Part shown: piece after piece, positions 5,810 to 10,931 of the stretch
How positions within the stretch are numbered: the stretch's first letter is position 1
Layout of the letters: the number at the start of each line of letters is the position of its first letter
Assembly: GCA_017522515.1 (NCBI GenBank)
Contig: JAFWZH010000072.1
Span: 1 to 13,459 of the forward strand
Reading direction: 5' to 3'
DNA length: 13,459 nt
DNA from: Clostridia bacterium
GTDB lineage: Bacteria > Bacillota_A > Clostridia > UBA1212 > UBA1255
Position numbers and translations under genes: made by a program
The notes under the pieces: generated by a model
The model's input: the letters and a program-made list of their open reading frames with translations, nothing else
What the model was told of the DNA's origin: nothing
Databases searched by the model: none

Positions 5810-5971
5810 CCATATGGAGGAATACATACATATTTTGTTTTTTATGATAATGTAACAAAAGAAGTAGTAGGTATAAATGTGAGCAATTCATTTCACAGTA
5901 AAAGGGGATTTTCTACTAAAGATGTTATAGGCAAACAAGACTATCTTATGATTGGATATGTAGGCAAATAA
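5810..5971 (+). pseudogene. start-less short reading frame, probable gene fragment
   Basis: Fifty-three codons are open between a TGA at 5807-5809 and a TAA at 5969-5971. The translation looks like protein (…TYFVFYDNVTKEVVGINVSN…, then DYLMIGYVGK at the end) but has no ATG, and the only GTG, at 5879, has no ribosome site. GGAGG at 5816-5820 is placed correctly for a start near 5828, where the codon is ACA. Either the start codon was lost by mutation or only the C-terminal end of a gene remains. Product not recognised. The next gene starts 14 bases after its stop. Confidence 0.4.
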
Positions 5972-5985
5972 ATGAGGTGGTAATT

Positions 5986-7131
5986 ATGAAAAATAAGAAA
6001 TTGCTCTGCATAATAGCTGTCATTATAGTTGCAGTATTCGGAATTATTGCTTATCATAATTTGCAGGGGAAATATGACGGTGAAACAGATATAAGAGTGG
6101 TTTCTCCACGAAATCCTAATTTTTCAGGAGCTTTTGAGTATAACGGTGAACTATATTTCAGCAACAAAAAAGGGCTTATGAAATACAATGAGGAGTGCGG
6201 CAGTTCGCCTGTCGTCACATTCGATTCTGTAGATTCTGATTTTACCATTTACAACGGAAAGATTTATCTTGTAAGCAATAAAAATGAAAAATGTAATCTT
6301 GCAATCTATGATATGAATGGTACTCAAATATCCGAAAAACAGGAACTTCCTATTAATAACCTCCACAGTATCGGAGTTTCTGGAAATTTACTTATAGGCT
6401 ATACAAAGCAAAGCGAAGATGAAAAAAATTACAAAGCTTTTGATATGAGCAATGATTTTAAAGAAATTGATATTCCATTTACGAAATTTAATGAAAGAGA
6501 AATATCATATTGTGGTTACAGTACAGATTATATTCATGCTGGCTATTACAAATATGACTTTATGGTCAGAAATGGTGAGTACACAAATTATTTAAGTGAC
6601 TGTTGTATTGCGGCAAATGACAAATACTTTGTCTATGATAAAAATATTATGCCTGCCACGGTCAATTATGTAGATTTGTCAGCACAAAGCTTCAACAGTC
6701 TTTCGATAAATAATATGCTAAACGAAAATTCAATGCTCACACTTTCTGAATTAAATGAAAATATCTTCATTGGGGCTTTCAGAGTTACAAAAGATGCCCC
6801 CATTGGTTTGAATGAACTTATTAATTCTGATATGCTGAGAGATCATAGATATGATATGTATGCTGTTATTGACCTCAATAGCAGAAAAGTTCTAGAAAAG
6901 CATAAATTTCATAAGTATGAAAGGATAATTTTCATTAATGGTGAAAAAATTGTAACCTACAAAAATGGCAAATGTATCACATATTCTGCTGATGATTCCT
7001 CAAAATTGAGTGAACAGGATATTGATTTCATTGCAGAGGATAAAACGTATTATTTTTTCTCGGGAACTGATAATATTTATATTCTTGACGGAAAAAGAGA
7101 AAATCTGATTGGCAAGGTATCTGTAAATTAG
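5986..7131 (+). CDS. membrane-anchored beta-propeller-like protein, 381 aa
   Basis: Residues 5-25 (KLLCIIAVIIVAVFGIIAYH) are one hydrophobic segment after a lysine-rich start, so the protein is anchored with its bulk outside the cell. The outside part has repeating units of the kind 'F-E-Y-N-G-E-L-Y-F-S-N-K-K-G-L', 'DFTIYNGKIYLVSNKNEK', 'RIIFINGEKIVTYKNGK' and 'TYYFFSGTDNIYILDGKR', each about 40-50 residues apart, typical of beta-propeller blades such as those of the DUF5050 and six-bladed groups. No catalytic motif is visible. GAGGTGG (5974-5980) lies 5 bases before the ATG at 5986; a GTG at 5977 is inside the ribosome site. A promoter lies at 5773-5801. Function unknown; a binding or sensing role is usual for such folds. 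Confidence 0.75.
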   Translation: MKNKKLLCIIAVIIVAVFGIIAYHNLQGKYDGETDIRVVSPRNPNFSGAFEYNGELYFSNKKGLMKYNEECGSSPVVTFDSVDSDFTIYNGKIYLVSNKNEKCNLAIYDMNGTQISEKQELPINNLHSIGVSGNLLIGYTKQSEDEKNYKAFDMSNDFKEIDIPFTKFNEREISYCGYSTDYIHAGYYKYDFMVRNGEYTNYLSDCCIAANDKYFVYDKNIMPATVNYVDLSAQSFNSLSINNMLNENSMLTLSELNENIFIGAFRVTKDAPIGLNELINSDMLRDHRYDMYAVIDLNSRKVLEKHKFHKYERIIFINGEKIVTYKNGKCITYSADDSSKLSEQDIDFIAEDKTYYFFSGTDNIYILDGKRENLIGKVSVN

Positions 7132-7144
7132 GTCGGTTAACAAT

Positions 7145-7237
7145 TAAGGGCATCTCTAAAAACCCCTTTTGAGAAAAAACAGCTATGCACGACATCTGTT
7201 TTTTCTTTAATCAAACGGGTTTTTAGAGATGCCCTTA
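7145..7237. mobile_element. MITE-like element or large hairpin, 89 bp with TA flanks
   Basis: AAGGGCATCTCTAAAAACCC (7146-7165) is repeated perfectly in inverted form at 7217-7236. Inside it, AGAAAAAACAG (7172-7182) pairs with CTGTTTTTTCT (7196-7206). If the ends are read as AGGG...CCCT, the element is flanked by TA on both sides (7145-7146 and 7236-7237), the target duplication of IS630/mariner-type transposons. It carries no gene. It could also serve as terminator for the gene before it, though no T-run follows. Confidence 0.6.
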
Positions 7238-7244
7238 TGATTTT

Positions 7245-7272
7245 ATTATACCACTTATTTTTCTCTTGTCAA
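7245..7272 (-). promoter_or_regulatory. perfect-consensus promoter, leftward
   Basis: Read on the - strand: TTGACA (7272-7267), 16 bp, TATAAT (7250-7245). Both boxes are perfect. The start would fall near 7238, exactly at the edge of the MITE-like hairpin, so the transcript begins with that hairpin and then runs antisense to the beta-propeller-like gene. No gene on the - strand is evident. Confidence 0.65.
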
Positions 7273-7395
7273 CACAAATGTCGTAAACATCGAAAAATAT
7301 ATGTCTCCATATTTTATACCTTTTTGAAAAATACAGACATAGAATATATGTAAGCATTACGCACTGAAGATTTTTCTGTGGTGCGTATTTATTTT

Positions 7396-7467
7396 CCCCT
7401 CACAGCCGACACAAATAATTCAGTCGGGGTGATGTGCGTTTTTATTCTTGTTGTTGGCTGTGTGGGG
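7396..7467. other. nested stem with CCCCTCACAGCC and GGCTGTGTGGGG arms
   Basis: CCCCTCACAGCC (7396-7407) pairs with GGCTGTGTGGGG (7456-7467) with one T-T mismatch. Within it, CCGAC (7406-7410) and GTCGG (7423-7427) can form a competing inner stem. On its left, TACGCAC and GTGCGTA-like bases (7352-7387) form another stem. The structure may be DNA cruciform or RNA; direction unknown. Confidence 0.4.
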
Positions 7468-7512
7468 GGTATTATTGAGGAAAGGAATTTTCAAGTATTA
7501 TGGGTGCCAGTA

Positions 7513-7908
7513 GTGACGGTAAAATTCTATGGGTGGAGGTTTTGGATTCTACCGGCACCCGAAATTCCGAGAATGTCGATTCTGCGTTGTTTGAGTGTGG
7601 TGACAGTAACGAAACGGGTGCCTGTAACTCTCAAAAGGGTGACGGTAAAACTATTTTGGGTGACAGTAACTTATGAAAATAAAAAGTCGGTGCGTAACGA
7701 AATAAACTCGTTGAACGTGCCGATTTTTTCTTTCTGCCAATGAATATACTATCAAGGCGTGACGGTAGTGACGGTAAAAACGATGATAAAGTTACCGTCA
7801 CGCAAAGGTGTCCTGAAACGTCACAAAGGTCTATACAGCGTTGATTGCGGGGCGTGTCAGTAGAAATTTCATTGCAGAGTTACCGTCACGGATTGAAGTT
7901 ACTGTCAC
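7513..7908. repeat. array of GTGACRGTAA repeats, direct then inverted
   Basis: Forward copies at 7513, 7600, 7639, 7660, 7759 (ending in G) and 7768; inverted copies (TTACYGTCAC) at 7792, 7880 and 7899. Weaker relatives stand at 7618 (GTGCCTGTAA) and 7855 (GTGTCAGTAG). R is about equally A and G. Spacing is irregular (87, 39, 21, 99, 9 bp), unlike a CRISPR or a simple tandem repeat. The 10-bp unit and the switch of orientation near 7780 suggest binding sites for an initiator or regulator protein. Confidence 0.7.
7687..7729 (+). terminator. terminator-like hairpin inside the repeat region
   Basis: TCGGTGCGT (7687-7695) pairs with ACGTGCCGA (7715-7723) with two G-T pairs; AACGA and TCGTT extend the stem. 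Six T follow (7724-7729). It implies that something is transcribed rightward across 7400-7690 even though no gene is visible there. Confidence 0.65.
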
Positions 7909-7940
7909 GCACAATTCAGCCGAAATTCGCCCTTGTATTT

Positions 7941-7969
7941 ATTATAGGGTAATTACACCACAAAATCAA
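7941..7969 (-). promoter_or_regulatory. leftward promoter reading into the repeat array
   Basis: On the - strand TTGATT (7969-7964) is followed by 17 bp and a perfect TATAAT (7946-7941). The transcript would start near 7934 and run through the GTGACRGTAA copies. No coding frame on the - strand follows, so a non-coding RNA is the likelier product. Confidence 0.5.
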
Positions 7970-8112
7970 TTGAGGGCGAAATAACTCCCGAATTTGCAGA
8001 GTGTGAGCGATACAAATCAAAGATTGGATATGATTTCACATAACGAAACAAAGTTGATAAAATAGGCGAAAATCAAGTGAATTTCGGTGGAAATATGGTT
8101 TGCAGGTTAAAA

Positions 8113-8174
8113 GAAAGGCGTCTGAAGCCGCCTTTCAGCTCACCTCGACGAGCAAAGCTCGCCGATTCTTCGGC
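8113..8174. other. three consecutive hairpins
   Basis: GAAAGGCG (8113-8120) pairs with CGCCTTTC (8129-8136); CGAGC (8149-8153) with GCTCG (8157-8161) over an AAA loop; GCCGA (8161-8165) with TCGGC (8170-8174) over TTCT. AAAGGCGTCTG at 8114-8124 is repeated at 8194-8204. Such runs are common near transfer origins and in structured leaders; no relaxase gene is in the window. Confidence 0.45.
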
Positions 8175-8352
8175 ATTTTAAGCACATTCAACTAAAGGCG
8201 TCTGTTATCGGATTTTCGGGAATTGTGGGTGTCTTGAAATAGAATTTCAGCGATTATTCACCGAATTTGCGTGGTTTCAGGCAGGTGTCAAGAATTAGAG
8301 TCCTCTTCAAAGGGCAAGCATAGCACATAGCATTCCGCCTGTGCCTTCAAGA

Positions 8353-8408
8353 CGGGAGAACCCGCCCCCCTCTTTTAATTAGACCACGTCGTGAAACACG
8401 ACTTGGTC
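8353..8408. other. hairpins ahead of the recombinase module
   Basis: CGGG-AGAA-CCCG (8353-8364) is a small tetraloop-type hairpin followed by a C-run and TCTTTT. GACCA-C-GTCGTG (8382-8393) pairs with CACGAC-T-TGGTC (8397-8408) around AAA with one mismatch. They lie between the repeat region and the first ribosome site of the module and may be a terminator-like boundary and a leader structure. Confidence 0.45.
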
Positions 8409-8437
8409 ATAAATAAATATGAAAGGAAGATCTAAAA

Positions 8438-8578
8438 ATGTTCAAACGCAAATCAACTTACGATGTAAATAGGAGAGTGATATATTGGCAAAGAAAATTG
8501 AAGTCCCTAAAATCAATCAGGTTATTGTTCAGTACAATGGTAATGAAAAAGCATTTGATTTCTTTATGGAATCCATGA
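8438..8578 (+). pseudogene. short frame MFKRKSTYDVN..., likely truncated gene start
   Basis: AAGGAAG (8423-8429) lies 8 bases before an ATG that opens 46 codons. The first eleven residues (MFKRKSTYDVN) resemble the start of small HTH/sigma-like proteins in clostridial conjugative elements ('MFGRKSTYxLNKKD', recalled from memory, not checked). After that the frame runs through the ribosome site and the first part of the next gene in another phase and the residues become Lys/Leu-rich noise. Either a deletion fused the start of one gene to the next, or it now works as a leader peptide whose translation affects the next gene. Confidence 0.4.
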
Positions 8579-8667
8579 TTCATGAGTTTCTCAATTCATG
8601 TGGTATTGCCAAAGCTGAACAGAATGATTTTATTGATAACGTAGAAAATTCTAAAAAAAAGTCTTAA
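8485..8667 (+). CDS. small protein of the recombinase module, 60 aa
   Basis: The gene begins with TTG at 8485, supported by AGGAG (8471-8475) upstream; the product starts MAKKIEVPKINQVIVQYNGN. It has a beta-like first third, an amphipathic helix (KAFDFFMESMIHEFLNSC) and a charged tail ending KKKS. No domain recognised. It lies directly upstream of the recombinase gene in the same direction, where mobile elements often carry a small accessory or control protein. It could be a directionality factor, but no winged-helix or MerR-like motif is seen. The frame overlaps the MFKRKSTY frame in a different phase. Confidence 0.7.
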   Translation: MAKKIEVPKINQVIVQYNGNEKAFDFFMESMIHEFLNSCGIAKAEQNDFIDNVENSKKKS

Positions 8668-8679
8668 ACGCTGGACTTG

Positions 8680-8733
8680 CAGGTCGTTATGTGGTAGTGT
8701 CTGTTGTAACGCAGGCACACCATAACGTACCTG
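8680..8733 (+). promoter_or_regulatory. long hairpin in the recombinase leader
   Basis: CAGGTCGTTATG (8680-8691) pairs with CATAACG-T-ACCTG (8721-8733, one bulged T). Inside, GTGTCTG (8697-8703) pairs with CAGGCAC (8712-8718) with one G-T pair. The hairpin ends 8 bases before the AAGGAGG ribosome site of the recombinase gene (8742-8748), so it may tune translation or serve as a protein or attachment site. It is not followed by a T-run, so it is not an ordinary terminator. Confidence 0.55.
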
Positions 8734-8758
8734 TCAACTTTAAGGAGGCTGATAAAAT

Positions 8759-10354
8759 ATGAGAGCATGGCTTTACTACAGACTTTCCCGTGATGAAGAT
8801 CAGAAAATGAATAGTCTGCATAATCAACGTCAGATACTTGTAGATTATGCAGAGCAGCATGGATATGAAATCGTTGGTGAGAGCTTCGATGATAACGTCA
8901 CAGGAATGACATTTGCTCGTGAGGGTATAGGTAAAATTGAAGATGCTGTTGAAGCTGGATTGGTTGATACCATACTTGTAAAAGATCTTTCACGACTTGG
9001 CAGACACAGAACACAGACGGCATTATTCATTGACTACCTCGGTGAAAATAATGTAAACGTAATATCTGTTACAGAGGGAATAAACTCTGCTGATGAAAAC
9101 GATGATCTTATCATTGGATTCAAGCAGATTGTAAATGACCTTTATGCTAAAGACATAAGCAAAAAAGTCCGTGCAGGTGTTCGTCAGAAGCAAAAGAGCA
9201 AAGGACTTGTAGAAACGCTACCACTCGGATATTACAAGGATAAGAATCTGAATAAGGTTATGATTGATGAAGTGGGAGCTGAGATAGTTCGTGAAGTATT
9301 CAATCTGTATGTACAGGGTTATGGACTTACCACCATAGCCAAGATGATGAATGCAAAGGGAATTAAATCTCCCGAATACTATCAGCGACGCAGACTTGCA
9401 GATTGGAAGCCTGAAATATCAAAGAAATATTTATGGGTACAGACTTCTGTGAAAAGGATACTCACAAACGAACTGTATATCGGAGTTATGGTAAATCACA
9501 AGACAGTAACAAATAAAATCAGAAAGACAAAAACACAAGTTCCGAAAGATGAACAGTATCGACATGAGAATTTCTGCGAACCAATTATAGAAGAAAGCGT
9601 ATGGAATCAGGCACAGTTCCTGTTATCGCAGAGAGCTGTAATAAAGCCACGCTCCAAGAATGGAAACAAGCTTCACAGGTACACAGGCATAATCAAATGT
9701 GCTGACTGCGGTTCAAGTATGATTGCAAGGAAACGTAAATGGAGAGGTAATGAATATACAGAATATACTTGCAACAGCTGTCACAGATACGGAAAGCAAT
9801 ACTGTACTCCGCACACAATAAGAGAAAGCCAACTTGATGAGCTTGTAGTAGATGAGATACGACAGCTTCATGAGTATATACTCTCGGAAAGCGAAAAGTA
9901 TGATAGGATAGTCCGTGACTGGAATCAGAAAAAACCGCTTTATGATAAGCAAATTGAAAGTCACGAAAACTCAATAAGCGGATTGAATAAGCAAATCGAA
10001 GAACTTATCATTGAACGAATAGGAGATCGAGAACACGCCGAGATATACAACAGGATGATAGCTGAACGAGAATCCCAAATTGAAGAACACAGAAACAAAA
10101 TCAATCAATGCCGTGAATATGACAAGGTCAACAAGCAGAAGCACAAGGATTACAAAGAAGCCTCACAAGTTATTCAGGAAATAATCGATGAGGGAATAAT
10201 AAGCGACACACATCTCCGAATGCTTGTAAACCAAGTTCAGGTTCATCAGAACAACGATAAATCCCTCGATATTAAATTCAGAATGAATGGAAACTGGAGT
10301 GGTGGTGTGGCAGTTTATGTTGAGCCTGAAAGTGAAGAAATAGCTTGCTCGTGA
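8759..10354 (+). CDS. large serine recombinase (TnpX/TndX-like)
   Basis: A 531-residue site-specific recombinase that cuts and rejoins DNA with a serine nucleophile, moving its element in and out of the chromosome. Order of domains: resolvase catalytic domain, residues 1-150, with YYRLS (nucleophile Ser10), NQRQ at 22-25 and DLSRLGR (76-82, active-site arginines); recombinase domain, about 155-290; zinc ribbon with Cys314, Cys317, Cys338 and Cys341 (Cys349 nearby); coiled coil, about 375-470; a short C-terminal beta region with 'DIKFRMNGNW'. Length fits the family and all key residues are present, so it is likely active. AAGGAGG (8742-8748) lies 10 bases before the ATG. A terminator follows. 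Attachment sites are not identified. Confidence 0.96.
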   Translation: MRAWLYYRLSRDEDQKMNSLHNQRQILVDYAEQHGYEIVGESFDDNVTGMTFAREGIGKIEDAVEAGLVDTILVKDLSRLGRHRTQTALFIDYLGENNVNVISVTEGINSADENDDLIIGFKQIVNDLYAKDISKKVRAGVRQKQKSKGLVETLPLGYYKDKNLNKVMIDEVGAEIVREVFNLYVQGYGLTTIAKMMNAKGIKSPEYYQRRRLADWKPEISKKYLWVQTSVKRILTNELYIGVMVNHKTVTNKIRKTKTQVPKDEQYRHENFCEPIIEESVWNQAQFLLSQRAVIKPRSKNGNKLHRYTGIIKCADCGSSMIARKRKWRGNEYTEYTCNSCHRYGKQYCTPHTIRESQLDELVVDEIRQLHEYILSESEKYDRIVRDWNQKKPLYDKQIESHENSISGLNKQIEELIIERIGDREHAEIYNRMIAERESQIEEHRNKINQCREYDKVNKQKHKDYKEASQVIQEIIDEGIISDTHLRMLVNQVQVHQNNDKSLDIKFRMNGNWSGGVAVYVEPESEEIACS

Positions 10355-10368
10355 TGATAGATATGAAA

Positions 10369-10398
10369 AAGGCTTCCCGATTTTATTCGAGAAGCCTT
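10369..10398 (+). terminator. terminator of the recombinase gene
   Basis: AAGGCTTCCCGA (10369-10380) pairs with TCGAGAAGCCTT (10387-10398), loop TTTTAT, one C-A mismatch. It differs from the hairpin at 5728-5757 at only two bases, one in each arm. The T-tail (TTGATTCTTT) is weak. Confidence 0.7.
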
Positions 10399-10525
10399 GA
10401 TTCTTTATGTCAATACGTGACGAAATTGATCACTTGTGTTTTCGACGTATTTCCACGCTTTTCAGCACTTAAGCTGTCATCCTCTTAGTCGATTCTTTTT
10501 CTATATTATACTCATGATCAATTTG

Positions 10526-10548
10526 CAATAGTTTTTTAAAAACTATTG
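10526..10548. repeat. 11-bp inverted repeat
   Basis: CAATAGTTTTT (10526-10536) and AAAAACTATTG (10538-10548) flank a single T. It is AT-rich and could be a bidirectional terminator or the end of an element. It lies between the active recombinase and the recombinase remnant. Confidence 0.55.
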
Positions 10549-10573
10549 TGTGTTTTCACCGTAGCCAACCTGA

Positions 10574-10771
10574 ACCCCTCAGGATAAGCGGGCTGAAAGA
10601 TTGTCCCGCGAGGAACTGCTTGAAGCACTGATTCGGACGATGGAACATGACGGTATTGTGACTGACACCTTTGACGGTAAGCTTTGGCTGCTTCTGGTTG
10701 AGAAAGCAACCGTGGGTACGGACGGAAAGCTGACCTTCACGCTGCGGAACGGCATGGAGATTGAAGTGTAA
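10574..10771 (+). pseudogene. C-terminal remnant of another serine recombinase
   Basis: Sixty-five codons without a start end at TAA 10769-10771. The translation contains 'RLSREELLEALI', then 'FDGKLWLLLVEKATV' and ends 'TFTLRNGMEIEV'. That ending (…LVEKVTVY.DG...F.F.NGMEI.V) is the usual C-terminus of a different group of large serine recombinases. It does not match the ending of the intact recombinase upstream. Its bases are visibly richer in G and C than those of the ABC operon. It implies that an older element stood here and was mostly deleted or displaced. Confidence 0.65.
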
Positions 10772-10824
10772 ATATATATTTTTAGGGGCTGTGGCTGAGA
10801 TGTGATTTTTTTGTTTTCAAAGCA

Positions 10825-10853
10825 TTGACTTTTGCCATGAAATATGATAGAAT
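10825..10853 (+). promoter_or_regulatory. promoter of the dockerin protein gene
   Basis: TTGACT (10825-10830), 17 bp, TAGAAT (10848-10853): five of six matches in both boxes with ideal spacing. The start would be near 10860, giving a leader of about 70 bases before the ATG at 10932. Confidence 0.8.
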
Positions 10854-10931
10854 ACAGTAAAATAGGGTTATTGTATCCTGTTGAAGTACGTGAATATTTT
10901 TACGCTCATTATTTACAAAGGAGGTACGATT

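Larger units (their letters stand above)
7273..8437. other. gene-poor 1.2-kb stretch rich in repeats and hairpins
   Basis: No frame here looks like a real gene on either strand; the longest open frame (7378-7743) translates to low-complexity Val/Thr/Arg text produced by the GTGACGGTAA repeats. What it does hold: a three-way stem (7396-7467), the repeat array (7513-7908), a stem GGGTGCCAGTAG/CTACCGGCACCC (7502-7513 with 7549-7560), a terminator (7687-7729), a leftward promoter (7941-7969), a pair TTCGCCCT/AGGGCGAA (7926-7933 with 7973-7980) and the hairpin groups at 8113-8174 and 8353-8408. This density suggests a replication, transfer or regulatory-RNA region of an element. Confidence 0.55.

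Noticed and set aside
7378..7743. 121-codon frame on the + strand in the repeat region
   Set aside because: Its Val/Thr/Arg repeats are the translation of GTGACGGTAA copies and stems; it starts in a hairpin and has no ribosome site. A 55-codon frame at 7500 (GDSN/GDGK repeats) is rejected for the same reason.
7513..7908. CRISPR array
   Set aside because: Repeats are only 10 bp, irregularly spaced and in both orientations; no cas gene is near.
9693..9974. Two overlapping - strand frames inside the recombinase gene
   Set aside because: Shadows of the recombinase coding sequence, no start signals.
10384..10494. Leftward frame ending KTQVINFVTY between recombinase and remnant
   Set aside because: Only 24 codons, no start and no recognised family; possible debris but not enough to call.
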